DNA of 64,000 nucleotides from Edolisoma coerulescens (lineage: Eukaryota; Chordata; Aves; Passeriformes; Campephagidae): positions 4,694,504-4,758,503 of the forward strand of contig VWZW01006289.1 in the NCBI GenBank assembly GCA_013397115.1. Direction: 5' to 3'. Each line of letters starts with the position of its first letter. Positions within the stretch are counted from its first letter, which is position 1. Below the pieces are notes generated by a model, which was not told the origin of the DNA, made no database searches, and saw only the letters and a program-made list of their open reading frames with translations. Both the position numbers and the translations under genes were made by a program. This document shows, piece by piece, positions 25,158-38,521 of the stretch.

Positions 25158-26427
25158 AGACTATTTATGTTGACTCTGCACAGGAGGAAAAATGTATTAA
25201 CATTTTTATGTAGGCAGCGATGTAAGAGCTTTCTTGCTTTTAAAAGATTCATGCAGGGAAGGTACAAACGCCAAAAATAATTTCATTATGAAGTAACCCC
25301 TCTTAAAATGAAAATTTGTAGCTAATATTTGGGTAAAGATACTGTAATTCTGAAAATGAGTCAAAACACAAAACATTTCAAGCTTTTCTAATTAGATTTT
25401 TGATATATTGAGCAGTAATCTATTTCATTTTCACTGTATGGTATGTTCCATTCTTATGCAGCACTAAATAGTTACCTGTCAGTAACAGGCAAGCAGAAAT
25501 GAGAAGTAAATTATGTTCTCATCAAAATTGAGTGAGATTGGTTTGCTTTTCTATTGTTCTTTTCCTCTTTTGTTTTATCATTGCATAAGAAGTCCAAGGA
25601 AATCTGAATTCTGAATTACAATCAATGAAGTAACAGACTTTCTGCAAAAGGGTTTTGTTGATTCAGTGACCTAAGTTATTTGATTATTTGGGCTGGTTAT
25701 CAATAGCTTAACATGATACTGGAAATAGAACACTGACTGTTACAGAAAGATTGCATGTTGTCCAGCAACCAAGTTATGTTTCCAGAGGATGAATTTTCAT
25801 ATGGCACGTAACTGTGAAACAGGTTTTACTCATTAATACATGACTTGTTACTGACCTAAAAGAAAATTGATTAGTTATTTGCTCTTCACCATGCTTGAGA
25901 TACCAAGAAGCAGCTGCATATGTCTTTTATCTATGGATTTGTCACACAGCGTTTTCTGTTCATACACACAGGATCAAAAAAAAGTATTTGTTTTACCTAA
26001 AGCAAACAACGGCATCCATTATGAACCTACTTCAGCTCCTTTGGTATCTTGGAATAGGCACACACTAAACAGAAAGTGACATATATGGTACGTCTTTCAC
26101 AAACTGAAATACGTTGTTTATGGTGGCTGAACATTTCTTAAAACCACAAGATAGCTACAATTACTTTACACTGAACAAGCAAAGGAAGAGTACTCATTAT
26201 CTCTTTTATAAAAGCCATAAAAATGATCTAACAATGTCTGATACTGTTGTTCATAAAAAAATCTAAGTTTTGAAAGGTTAAATAAGTAATTATTGTAGAA
26301 AAAAATGCAAACTGTTCTGCATATTAATGAAAAATTACCTTTTATTGTTAGATTAAATAGATTCTTCATCTGGTTTTGAATGGTTCGTGTCAAATTATAT
26401 AATGAGATTAAACATTGTCTCTAGGAC

Positions 26428-26457
26428 AATAAAATAATAATAATAAAATAATAAAAA
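26428..26457. repeat. AAT-type simple repeat
   Basis: An imperfect run of AAT/AAAT trinucleotide and tetranucleotide units (AATAAAATAATAATAATAAA and so on). It is a microsatellite with no visible function. Confidence 0.9.
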
Positions 26458-27414
26458 CATTTGATTAATTATTATTAGAGCAGTACCAGTAAGCACTACC
26501 AGGACAGACACAAAAAAATTTCTTACTTAGAACTTAGAATAGAAACAGCAGCAGAAGGGAAATGAGATCAAAAGGACTATATAGGAGGAGAAAAATCGAG
26601 TTTGTGCATTAAGAAGATTGCATATGTTAAAGGTTTTTGTACAGGGATGATTTGGCATTGATTAGGACTCTCCAAAGGGAAGGAGTTAGTTGGATGGAAT
26701 TAGGTTTCCAGTGTAGCCACTAGCAGCTCACTTCCCACCTCTTTAACTCAGTCACCCTCACTAATAGATGACTAATGGATTAGTGGAGGCAAATGGCGAC
26801 TTCAGCATAAGAACATTTGTAATCACTGTGGTCTCTTTTTCCTTCAAGTTTCCAGATGCATCTCACTCTCCTCTGTCACTGGAAAAACAAGTTTTAGAAA
26901 GTGTCTGACAGAGACATGCTGTATAATCATGCTGCTCCTCATGCCAGCTTCCCTGGAACATGTCATATATTTCACTTACTCTGTCCTTGGGCTTTTACCA
27001 AATCACTCATAAAAATCTGTAAATTCAGGTATTGTGGCCATAAAAACCAGAGAAATATCCTGATTATGAAAGAGCAGAGAACAAGTCAATAACACCTTCC
27101 ACCAATTTGATCTCTGTTGTCTTAATATCCCATATTTTCTCTAGGTTACTGCATTTCTTTTAAGGATTTAGTGCCATGGGTCTTAATACATCCTTACTAG
27201 AATCTGTCTGTCAGGACTCAGGGACACCTCAGTCCCTGCACAGATCTGGGCACCATCCTTGCTGATGCCGAGTAGAGGCATGGAGGCAGCACCCTGACAT
27301 CTATTTGGAGAAAAATCCTAAACAAATTCCATGAGTTTCAGTTTGGTGGCTGTATTTCTACGGAAACTATGAGGCCAGGCGGTCCTGTTTTATAAATGTT
27401 TATGTAAACATAAG

Positions 27415-27430
27415 AAAAAAAAAAAAAAAA
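27415..27430. repeat. Poly(A) tract
   Basis: A run of about 16 adenines in otherwise unassigned DNA. No transposon body is visible directly upstream, so it is not called as a retroposon tail. Confidence 0.85.
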
Positions 27431-29439
27431 CAGTGGAAAAACCAGTATTTTGAAAATTCAATATGAAGTATACTGAAGCACTCTGACATACAGCAGTGAA
27501 AATTACATATTTGGTTGGAGCAAGTATAAACTCATTCCAGCACAACTTTCTTTGCAGAACCTATAGTTACTGCAGGTGTATCACTTGACTATGAAAGGAA
27601 CTTCTTAAATGAAAAATAAATTCATATGTAAATAAGAGTGCAAACACATTTTTTCAGTTATAAAATAATTGGGAAAAAAATGCCACAATATATAAAATGT
27701 TCTCATTTTTAAGATGAGATACCTTTGCAAAATTTTAGGAGACAATTTTGTTTAAAGTGTCTTAAATAACTCTAGAATTGAAGAAAAATTTTGTTGTAAA
27801 TTCAGAGAAGCTTTTAATTGGGAATAAAAGTCGAGAACTAAGTACACCAACTAGTGAAACTTTTTTCCTGAGAGCACAAATGTGATTGTTCTTATGCTGC
27901 TTACATCCTCTTTGCACTTCTTGCCATTTTCCTTAAAGAACTGAATCACTGTGTTGGATATTGTACTGGAAACTAAGGCCATCTACAATTTGAAGTCCTT
28001 ATCAGGTTCATTTCTTGATTTATTTTTTGATTTCTTCCTTCAGAAGTTTCTTTGTAAGAATTGCATTAAGAGCCCTCCATTTTTTTTGAAAAGGAAGGGG
28101 ACAAGGGTATACATTAAGCAGATGCAGATCCAGAGGGCATTAGCAAATAAGCAGTGGGCCCAGTAATACCACTACTGACACAGAAATTAACCAAAATGGA
28201 GGAGCCATATGGTGATGAAACTATGTGCCTGATGCACTCTCAACACCCACTCCATTCACTGGGATCAAAGTTAAAAAAAATCAGAGCATTTATGAAAAAG
28301 ACACCATTACAGGCCTCCTTCAACATATGAAAGTCAAGGCACCCACCCTTTCCTCTGTAGCAACTCCTCTGAAAACAAGTCAGACCGTGCTCACAAAGGA
28401 GGTTTTTGCTCTCAGTTTGACAGCCCACTGCATGCAGGCAGATAAAAGCATTTTGGATCCTTGCCAGGAGAGAAACCTTAAAGCAGCTTCATTAGGCAAA
28501 AGTAAGATAATCAGAGTAAATATACAATGCTGCCTTTGTTACTTAAGCCGTTTGATTGGCTGTTTTGCTGTTGGCTGGCCAATTAATACCCTGAGCACGG
28601 GGCACTGTCAGTGCCAGGCACCTCAGGGTGCATGCAGGAGTGTCAGCATCTGATGCATGGCAGGAGCTGCAAAAATAGCTCTGCAAAAATCTTCCTGTTT
28701 CCAGCTTGTTCAAAGCTGAGAAGAGATCTATCCAAGAGGTCAATCCAGCATGGTAATTATGATTTGTGTATGTTAATCATGTCAATGCAAGCAAAAGTGT
28801 GGAGCTTGAGGAAAAAAAATATTAATTTGTAGTAACAACCTGAGTGCTGGCCCTAGCAGTGCAAAGGGGTAGGTAGCAGAAAGGGCAAGCAGAGAAAAAA
28901 ATTATCCAGTGATGCTAAATGAAGAGATCTGTGACTCTGCAAATAAAAGAGAGATGCTAAAGAAATTCCTTAGAGAATTGCCATGTCATGGTGACCAAGG
29001 AATCAGAGTTGGATAAATGCTGAGAAGATGAACTGTGAAGATGAACATCAAAACATCCTGTGCTACAGTGAGAATAACTATAGGGCCTTTGAGCCTAACT
29101 CCACAGATAAGCTGAAGATCTGTTCTCACCCTTCTGTCATTATGATTGCAGGACATTTGAACACTACTTCCCGTAGACAACAGGAAGTATTTAGTGCCTA
29201 CAAAATGTTTGTTAAGTACTTATATTCCTAGCTTCCTATCAGCTAACCACATTCTTCTGGCAATCTCAGATAACATGCTCCTTAACACCGAAATCTTCTG
29301 CCGCCCATCACAGAACCCCTCCCACCACAATCACATACAAGTGCATAACTGTACAAGTCTGTCTTTCCCAAAACCAAAGGGAAACATCCAAATGTGAGAC
29401 TATTTTATTTTCAATCAAGTCGATTAAAATACTAAGCCT

Positions 29440-30560
29440 GCTAAGGATGCAGGAGAGAAACTTGGTTCTTGTAGGTCCAGTCACAGGGGGCAAATGCAAG
29501 AGGGAAACTCTGAAAGCTAAATTCAGTCTTCTAGGTAGGGGACTAAAGTCCCTGACCTGCATAGTAACATTCTCTGAAATCATGCAGGTTGTGAGGGGCA
29601 GGCAGGGACCTGCATGGCAGGTATGGCAACAAAAGAGCCTACATTAGAAAGACTTGGCTGAACCTTCATTGTAACAGAACCAAACTGTCAGCAGTGGAAA
29701 CTAAAATAGTCACATGGGGTCTCTAAAGTAGAAGTTTGACTGGCAGCAAATGTCAAGCCCTGTGTAAGACATTTTACAGTCTGAGTAGGAGGATAATTGA
29801 TGGGCTTGTGTTCCTAGTCCACTGACTTCTTGTGAGGGGTGAATTAGGATATGCTCTGAACTGGCAGTTACACGTGCAGAAGTCATATTGGATTGTTAAG
29901 GCCATTTCTGTGGCAAAGGCTGCATCTAGCATGGCTACATCCTTGTAGCCTGTGTGTTCTTTATCTCTGCAGCTCAGAAGGATGTAGTGGATATAGAGAA
30001 TGTGCATACAAGAGAAGAAAAACTGAAATGATCAGTTTTCTCAGGAGATGGAGTAGCTACATCACAAGGACAGGTTAGCATCCTTCCTGTAGAGAAGGCT
30101 AAGGAAAGGGCCTGACCAGGGGTTATGAATTCAAAGGGGCAGATTAACAGAAATGTAATGCTGTTGTTCACTAAACTCAGCAAAAAATGAATTCTGTGGC
30201 AGTAAGGTGGCTCCAAGCTAGTACAACATGGATTTAAAATAAAATACCTGTTCTACCAGTGGTTGGAGAATATCTAGAACTTGATGCTCAGGGAGGCAGT
30301 AGAAGCAGGGAGACCTGAAGAAGAAAAGGTACAGAAAAAATTCACAAACAGCAGGGTCACAAATGGATCTTAAAAACATGTGTTAAGATCTCACATGCAA
30401 TATTCTAATGCAGTAGGTGTAGAAGTTGGTGGAGTACATGCATTATGGCTTGCAAGTTGGCCAGACTTATGCACTCTGCTAAAATGGCATCCTTTGACCT
30501 GCCTATGATATAGTGCTGGGCTAGATGGACATCTGGCCTGCTCTGGGGAGGACATTTATC
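29440..30560 (+). mobile_element. Possible very old retroelement ending in a CR1-like 3' signature
   Basis: The end of this block, at about 30513-30540, reads TGCTGGGCTAGATGGACATC. This is close to the 3' terminal signature GGGCTAGATGGACC found in old CR1-group LINEs of reptiles and birds. The kilobase before it is less AT-rich than its surroundings and has the look of decayed repeat, but I cannot align it to a named element. The boundaries are approximate. Only the last 80 bases have real support. Confidence 0.4.
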
Positions 30561-33114
30561 ATTAGAAGTGAAATCTTAACACTGAAATATCTCTTTTACT
30601 GTGCCAAAGATTGACTGTTGAAGCTAATCCTGAGAATAGCTGATCACCACTCCAACAGTGTAAATGTTGCCTGAAAGCCTTAATGTCTGAAATTTGTCCT
30701 TGGTGGCTGTAAACATTCAGCTGGGCTTCTTCACTTTAATCAGCTTGTACCTTGTTCTACCAAGCACACTTCTCATAGATACTTACACCATGCAGATAAA
30801 CAAACTGTCCAGTGAACAGGAATTCAGCTATAATGCCTCAATATGACAAGAGATGTCATCAAGCATAATGCCAGTAAGAGAAGAAAGATTCATTCCATGT
30901 GCCTTAAAAAATTAAAAGTGTTTATCTAAGACTTAGCTATAGTTGTCAGCTCAATTGCCCAAGGGGTTTTATTCCAGTCCTCACAGGAAATGTGGCATGC
31001 TGGCTACAATTCTAAGATTCCACAATTCCAAAATGACTAGGACGTGAGAATGAATCTGCCACTGTAGGTGAGGACTTAAGCAGCACACCATAACTGCTCC
31101 TTGAGAGATCATAAAACACCAAAAGCTGTCACAATTTTTTGTGAATGTCCAGCACAGAACATGCTCTTGAAATCAAATTACAAATGCTCTCCAGCATTCT
31201 AAAAGGCATTCTAGACATAGTGATGCTATTTCACTGTGCTTTCCTATTTCAAAACAGCAACCACAGCTATGCTTGTTCTCATTGAGTAAGGCCCAGTTGT
31301 AAATAATCTAAACTGCTCAGGTAACTCAATGTTAGAGTATTTGAGTTCCAAAGATTTACTATTCACAGCATAAAGAATTGTTTCCTTTTATCACTTTTAA
31401 ATTTGCTAACACTCAGAGTAATTGAGTGTCTTCTTGTTCTCACATTATGAGACTAAATTAAGAGCACCAAACCATCTATCTTCATTACACAATTCACTAG
31501 TCAGTATATCTGTTCATTCTTTCTTTTTCTAAATTACTTAAGTTAGCTTTTTCACACCAGTTTACATGCACTGCTTGCCCTGCTAATTTCTCTGTTCTCA
31601 ATATTTTCTTCCCATTCATGTTTTGATTGTTCAAAAGGAAGGTGATGTAAGATGAATATCTTGTTTTGATGTGGTTGCTGACTCAGAACTTTACTAATTC
31701 AAAACTAAACAGGCCTTTTTTTATCTATGTTTGCAGGCATTGGCTTTGCATCTTTTTTCATGACAGCTCTTACAGACTATTGTGGACTATCCCCAACTTT
31801 TGTGTGGACTGATGACTACATTTTCTCCTCCTCTTCTTTCTTGGCATGATAAAATGAATGGAAAACAAAATCTTCACCTCTGCTGAAGGCAGGCAGGATA
31901 GAGGTTGGCTGTAGAGAGTAATTGGAAGAAATTAGTATCTTCCAGAGAAAGAAAAACTTTCTTTAGTCTTTGAGTTGTGTTTTCCCAGAAATTGCAGTAA
32001 ATATAATAGGAGAGGTGCTGACTGAACAAGTAACTATTCTCAGCACATTCTGTTTCTTGAGGAATCAGCCCCTTATCAGTGTTATTTTCTGCCCTCATAG
32101 TTGGCAAATCAAAGAGAGCAAGAAAATGCATCTAAAAAGGTAGAGAAGGACAGATGAAAAATGTATTCCCAGAAGCATAATATCTACATGATACGACATT
32201 TACCCTGACTGCAATGAATCTAATTTTCAATCTAGTTCAACAGAACCCTACAAAGTCACTTCACTGGGTCCAAAGGAAGAGATGATTCCCCAAAGCAAGA
32301 CAATTCTACTAGAATGCCTGTTTTTAAATTAAGATATTGCCTTAAGAGCCATATTACAAATGTGGTGTAAGGAAAATAAGTAATAAGAAAATAATTACAA
32401 GGTACCAGTTATTCCAGGTCTTGACCATACTGGGGCACTGTAGCATAAACAGGGTCAAATGAGAAAGGGCATAAGGTGACTATCAATCAGGAGTGTTCAG
32501 CACCTATGACTGAATAGAAAGTGGGTAATACTAGGGTTATGTTAACAATTTCTGCATTCCTCTGCAAATCATGACAGTCACAGTGACTGGGGACACTGAA
32601 AAGTAAACCAGAAAGAATGCAATAGCAGAAAACTCAATAATGAGAACAGATTTCAATCATATATAGCCTGGCTAAATATCCAGTTAGGACACGAGAGAGA
32701 GATGACACTCCAGTATCTCATCCAGAGATACTGAAAGCCCCTCTTAGGAGTTGTTAGTTAGCAAATCCAAGAGAAGACAGCTAGTGCTTACCTTACTCCC
32801 AGCATTGACTAGGATACCATTCAAAATTTTGCTACCAAATACCTGCAGTAGTATACCACAGTATACCACATACTCTGCATAGCTGACACATTGTAATCAC
32901 ACATTCATCTGCTGGTGGGATAAGGTGTAAGGGGGAAGTGGGACTTAGTTTCAAAGAGAGAAACCATCTAATGTGACAATATATTAAAAATAAAGTAGAA
33001 GTTGTATTTGAAAAGTTATAATACTTGGAAGTAGCTTTGATATTGCTTGCTGACTACAAAAACATCCCACCACAAGGTTGAGACAGAGGCAGTAATGTTG
33101 TGAAAGTATACGGA
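30561..33114. other. Unassigned non-coding DNA
   Basis: No gene or definite transposon is seen. The part from about 32400 to 32900 may belong to the same old repeat layer as the neighbouring CR1 remnants, but no landmark proves it. A short duplication, AGTATACCACAGTATACCAC, lies near 32851-32870. Confidence 0.4.
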
Positions 33115-33330
33115 AAGAATTCCATGCAAGGAACAATTGAAAAGCTACAATGCTTCAGCTTGGAAAAGTGATAATCAAGGATGGATGAGATGGAAGTCTG
33201 TGAACTTAATGAGTATCTGTAAACTTAATGAAGATGCAGAAAAGGAAGTCGGTTCCCTTGCAAGAAGTTAAAACCATGAAACAAAACAAAAGGATCTGTT
33301 TCTTTGTGCACAGTACACAGTACCTCTGCT
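33115..33330 (+). mobile_element. Probable ancient CR1-type LINE 3' fragment
   Basis: The order of pieces follows the 3' part of old CR1-group LINEs: GAACAATTGAAAAGCT, then TTCAGCTTGGAAAAGTGATAA, then GATGGAAGTCTGTGAAC, then AAGTTAAAACCATGAAACAA and a CTTTGTGCACAGTACACAG stretch. The copy is highly diverged and has no coding capacity. The right boundary is uncertain. Confidence 0.45.
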
Positions 33331-33639
33331 ATGGGGTCTGGCAGATGTGAGAAGTCAGTCCAGCCTTTTCTTCCACTACTATAAGGTTTGTAGAAGAAAA
33401 ATTCATTAAGAGTTTTAAAATAAACTGACGATTTTATCTTCAGCCGTCTCTGAACCACAAATGGTTCAAGGCCAGGGGAGAATTCAAAGGAACTACCAAA
33501 ACACCTTCCTTTCTTTCTTATAATCTTCCCTCGACATCTGGTGTTGTCCAAGAATGATACTGGTGCAGATAGACCTTTGGTCTTACATAGTGCAGTCATT
33601 CTTACATTTTTATGAAGAACAAATCAATAACATGAGTTG

Positions 33640-34960
33640 TAGCAAATTGCAAGGACCAGATGGTACTCACCTAGGAGTTTCAAAGGGACTAAAATATGAA
33701 AAAGATGAAAAGTGATTCAGTTAAAATATAAAATGTCCTTGGTAGCATGGGTAGTAGGAAATAAAGTTTCAGTCCATAGAAAGGTTCTCAGACTGAACTG
33801 TGGAAGTTCAGACTAGAAAGCCTGATTTCCATGCTGGAGAATATGGTAGAAAATATAATAAAAAATAGACTAAGTCTATAGATAGGTGTGAACATAAAGA
33901 GGAAGAAATAATTTGCCTCTTGTAAGTATATTTTTGGAGTTTTTTCAAAGAATCAATGACCAAGTGGAAAACAGTTACTTGACACTAGCTTTTCAGGAAG
34001 TTTTTAACAAGATTTTTCAGTAAAGATTTATAATGAAACTAATTTTCCATGGACTAATAATAGATATATAGAAAGATAGAAAGCAGTTAATTAAAAAGTT
34101 GATGATATTAACACCAAAGTAGGATAACATTACGGTGCTGGGACTTCCATTTTACAACAAGCATTAATGATCTAAGAGAGAGAACACTTGGGTGACAACA
34201 CGGTAGGACACAGTCATAATACTGAGTGACTGGGAAATGAAATGGTAGACAATATTGGTAAATTCAAAGTAATATACATGGGAAAGTAATCCTCACTGTT
34301 CACATGCACCAACGAGCTCTAAACTAAATGTTACCACTGATAAAATCCTGGAACCACAGGCCAATACACTGAGGTGTTTAGAAAAGCAAGCAAATTTTAG
34401 GAGTTAAAATGAATGGAATGGAAAAGAAAACATTTTGTCTGAGCTATGCAGACTACTCAAGAACTTGTACACAGTTTATATTTCTAGCCCACTCACCCCA
34501 GAACTATACAGTAAGATAGTAAAGCTACAGGAAAGGGTAGTAAAAGTGTACAGAAAACTGTTTATGAAGACTGAGTTAAAAGATTTGTATTTTTTACTCC
34601 AAATTAAGAAATTACAAGTAAGGAATCCACAGAGCGGTAATTGATGAAGCACGGGATCATGTCTTTAAAATTTGTGTGAAACAAGGGGATTGGTAAGAAA
34701 GTGCTGCTCACACAAGTGAGGAGACATCAAGTGAGACAACCAATTGCAGGAACAAATCAAATTCCCCAAGATTTGTTACCCCTAAGTACATTCACCTCCA
34801 GGTCAAAAGATCCCTAAATGGAGGACATCCCGGAAGATTCACAACTATCTAGGCAGAAATACATGCTCTGCTGGGCCTGCTCCTACTTCTTCAGATGGAA
34901 ATCTCCAAAAGGATATAGGAGTGGGAAAATTGTTAAGAGACCTAAGTTATCATTCCCAAG
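33640..34960 (+). mobile_element. Ancient CR1-type LINE, reverse-transcriptase and 3' regions
   Basis: This is a long, decayed sense copy of an old CR1-group LINE. In order, CAGATGGTACTCACCTAGG near 33657 marks the start of the reverse-transcriptase domain. A TTTCAGGAAGTTTTTAAC block near 33990 corresponds to the motif A region. CTGAGTGACTGGG (34222-34234), AATGAATGGAATGGA (34408-34422) and GTTAAAAGATTT near 34575 mark the region after the active site. GAGGAGACATCAAGTGAGAC near 34719 marks the 3' part. No frame stays open and the catalytic region is unreadable. Its divergence far exceeds that of the octamer-tailed CR1 copies. Confidence 0.8.
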
Positions 34961-36579
34961 CATTTTCAATAGCACTGCCAAAACTCTAAGAGATGATGAA
35001 TGAACTGGATTTGTCCACCATATGATTGTTTATTCTAGAAAAACAATATTTTTCATTAATATTACATAACAGAGATGGCCTGTCACTGCAATGTAACAGT
35101 GCATTTTTTAAAAAGATTTCTTGTAAATGTCACTGACTACTTTTGAATTTATTATAATACACACAGATTTCCTTTGGACTAAGGTCCCTAATTTTTGAGT
35201 CTAAACAAAGAGGTATTTGGTATATTCAGTACAATTCAATTTAAAATAACTGTTTAAAGACATTGCTACTTCTACCACTTGCTTCTTCTTCTAGCATATT
35301 ACCTTCCTTTTGCTCTGTTTCCTCCCTTCCCCTCCTTTTCTGAAACAGCTACCAGTTCTTGCTTCTCCATGTTTTCTCTCTCACCCCTACACCTTTTCTC
35401 CATTGCCTTTGCTTTTGGGTGAATTTATTAAATGGATAACAGTGGCAATGAAGTGTCATTATTAACAGGGGATAAGAGAGTTCATAGCCCTGAGTCACTG
35501 TTTGGAGTAGGTTTGAGATTTGAAGACACTGCTGTTTCAGCTACAGCTCCATTCACATCTGGAACACCTCCACAGTATTCAGACTTGAGAGTATATATTT
35601 GGGATTATTACTTGCTTACAGAAAATCTTCTGTACTAGATGATCTAAATGCATGACCCAAAGCCAATGGATGCTATGTTTAACATAGGGCTCATAGATTC
35701 AGCTTTTTGTGTAAAAAAGAGAGCATATTAAAGAGGAGGGTTTTTTGGTTGNTAGTTTTCCTTCAAAGAAGTAATAACTATCTCTGATGTGACAGAACTT
35801 TCAGAAAGATAGTCTACCATATTTAAATTATAGTACCTTTGGTCCCAAGTAAAACTGCTCACAGTAAAAATTAATTTCTCAGGATGACATTTAAGGGAGG
35901 GAGGGAATCTTGAGTCCATGGAGTGTTCTGGACTACACAGACATGTTCTTTTCGCACTTTTTTTAGAGTTCTCCATAAGAATTAGGCCATGTTGTGTTTA
36001 GGAATATAATTAAATTCTCCTTTCTTCTAGCTCTATTAGTAGAAAGTGCAAAAGTATCGGGTGAATGGATTTGATGGGCACATTTGTAGGTTTCAGAAAT
36101 GAGTCTTAGATCTCTCGACCCAGTTCACAGTTCCTGTCACAATTCTCTCTCTAGTATTTTCTATGGATACTTACACACCATCTGAAACTTAGGGTGGCTA
36201 AAGCACATGACTAATACTTTATTCTTGTTCCCCTTTCAGTGTGGTTATGGCCTTTCTTAGGTTGATACCTATTTGTGCCATCTCTTATTTCGCCCTTTCA
36301 TTAAACACTTCAGTACCAGATGGAATTTTTTTTTAATGTCTTTCAGTATATTTCATTTGATATGTCCCTCCATGTTTGTTCATGTTCTTATTACCTGGTA
36401 CCTTAACTTTCATAATACATTTTCACCTGCCTTTTGAAAGTATTACCTTAATAATATCCAATCAGAATTAAGCAGAAAAGACAATTTTCTTTGTCTGTAT
36501 TTTTGAATATTTTAGCCTTTTTATTTCATCTATTCAGAAGTTAATACAAAGCTTTATTTGCACCACTCTGTTCAGTTTT
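34961..36579. other. Unassigned non-coding DNA with a pyrimidine-rich tract
   Basis: No gene is recognised. From about 35278 to 35405 the plus strand is strongly pyrimidine-rich (TTCCTCCCTTCCCCTCC and similar). It is followed by CAG dinucleotide contexts that resemble a splice acceptor, but no exon can be shown. One N lies at 35752. Confidence 0.45.
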
Positions 36580-37020
36580 GAACCAATTGAAAAGAGTCTG
36601 AACGACAGCACTGAGATCGATGAGAAGGTTTGTGGAAAGACTTGATCAGTTAGGCTTGTTTAACCGAAAAAGAAGATTCAAGGTAGGCGTGAAAGTATTC
36701 AACTATGCAAAAGGCTTCTGCACGAAGGAAAAGAAAAATCTGTTTTCCACATTCAAGTTGGATAGGACAAGAAATAATGGGTTTCAATTGCAACAGGTAA
36801 GATTTAGGTTACTAATATGATTTTTTTTTATAGCGATCAAAGTTAGCGAAGCACGGGAACAGATTGTCTGGGGAGTCTGTGAAACTTCTCCTTTGGAGAT
36901 ATATAAAAATAACTTGGACCAATATATACCTGAGGTGATATTTGCCTTGTTGATTATGCCTTCTGGCAGGAAAGATGGATTAGATGTTCTCTTCATGCAA
37001 CCTTCCAGCCTATTATGATT
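36580..37020 (+). mobile_element. Ancient CR1-type LINE 3' region
   Basis: This is a sense remnant of an older CR1 subfamily. Landmarks are a GATCAGTTAGGCTTGTTTAA block near 36643, GGACAAGAAATAATGGGTTT near 36764, GTAAGATTTAGGTTACTAAT near 36797, and a terminal CAACCTTCCAGCCTATTATG near 36998, which is the counterpart of the CCCTTCCAGCC...TCTATGATT end. A 66-codon open frame from 36620 belongs to this decayed repeat. It is followed at once by ordinary AT-rich DNA. Confidence 0.85.
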
Positions 37021-38521
37021 ATAATGTTTATATTTCTAAATTTATCCACTCTCTCGAGAGCTTTGAAGACCAAGAACTAAGATCTCAAATTTGATTTGAT
37101 AACTGAGGAACAGTCAGTGTTTAATCAAAGAAAAAAAAGTTGCTTGTTGAAGTGCATCTACTGTATTTAAATGTTAAGACATTGGAAATTTTTCTATATA
37201 TAGGAACGTATTCCCATGTGAAGTGTGTTACTGTAATAGCCTGATTCAAAAGATAAAAAATATATAGCTCACCGTGGGCACACTAGCAGCTGACAAGCTG
37301 GAATACTGCCTCCTCACTATCCACAGATGAAAGAAAGTGCAGCAGCTGTTACTATTCAGGTAGCTGGTAGTGATGAAGAGCCCAGGAGGAGCCTGAGGCG
37401 GTCTACTGCCTTGACAATTGCAGGACAGATGGCCTTAGTTGTGATTTATATTACTAAATATTTTCCTCTTTCCACCTCTGTGTTGCCTGAATCTAACATC
37501 ATTCAGGTGGTCTTCACCCAGGGTATGACTCGGGTAATGAGGCATTACTCTTGTAAGAGGTGCAGAATTATATACTACCGGCATGTGTGCAAGACTACAC
37601 AGGACCTTTGTTCAACAGTCAGTCTTAAGTGCTTGTAAATTAATCTTTTCTATAGTTTTGAATTATGGTATTTTTATTCCTTCTAGGAGTAAGATTGTGT
37701 GACTAGCAGGTTTCAATAAGGCAACTGCAGAGCAGGCAATCATCCATTCAGCCAGTCAGAAAGCCTGTGTTAAAACTTTCTTGCAGTAATGCTGCACTCC
37801 CAGTAGCAGAAACCTGACATTCAGCCAGAGCACTTCTTAACAAATTTCTCCTCGACGCAAAAATTTCTCTTCAATTAAAAATTAGTGAAAAAAAGGTTTC
37901 ATGGCATGAATTGCAGAACTTTGATCTTCCTAACTCTAAAGCACAATTTTGAGACCGAAGTTCAAGCTTCCAACTTGATTAAATCCAAAAACATTTCCAA
38001 GATTTTTTTTATTTGGGACAGATGAATTAAACAGGAAAGGGAATTTATTTTTGAGTATTAAGATGCAGATTAAAAATCCTCTGAATTGACAAAATGCATT
38101 TACACTCCAGAATAATTCAGCTAAATACACTTTAGTATTAGAAAAAGGAAGGACAGGTCACTTAGTTTTGGCTAGGAGGTAGGACAGACTGTCTTTCTAG
38201 GCCCTACCTTGTTGTAAATCTGCTTTTTATTTTCTAGAAATACAAAAAATGTTTATTTTTTAATATGATTCCTTTAAAAATAGCAATTACTGAGAGAAAA
38301 CAACTGAAAGGATGTTTTCCTTCATGGATGTAGATATGGTTCTGAAATGTCCCAATAGCTTCTTCATGCCTTTGATCTCTCGGATGAATATCTGTTTCCC
38401 TTAGCGTTTTCGTCTAGTTAGTTGTTTGAAGGATTCTGGACAGAAGATGCTATGTTTTCTTTTCCTTATTGGGATTTTCAGCAAAAAATACATTGTATTA
38501 GATATTATATAGAATACTTAC
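37021..38521. other. Unassigned non-coding DNA
   Basis: No gene is recognised. An open frame of 103 codons at 37327-37638 on the plus strand begins with a basic, Glu/Arg-rich segment followed by a hydrophobic stretch (around residues 29-47). It has no identifiable family, and no splice or promoter context supports it. Confidence 0.4.

Larger units (their letters stand above)
25158..29439. other. Unassigned AT-rich non-coding DNA
   Basis: No gene or clear transposon is seen. An open frame of 142 codons at 28225-28653 on the plus strand has no recognisable domain, signal peptide or homologue that I can name. Its composition is more protein-like than that of most frames here, but the support is too weak to call it a gene. 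Short A-rich and ATA-rich low-complexity runs are listed separately. Confidence 0.45.

Noticed and set aside
24830..25267. 145-codon minus-strand frame
   Set aside because: It is antisense to a CR1 3' end and its flanks, and contains no protein-family motif.
35278..35420. Pyrimidine tract followed by CAG as the acceptor of a coding exon
   Set aside because: The downstream frame is short, with no motif and no matching donor that would define an exon.
37327..37638. 103-codon frame with a basic N-terminus and a hydrophobic segment, briefly considered as a type II membrane protein such as an invariant-chain (CD74) relic
   Set aside because: The likeness is limited to a short hydrophobic stretch containing AGQ, and the flanking residues do not match. 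No exon structure supports it.
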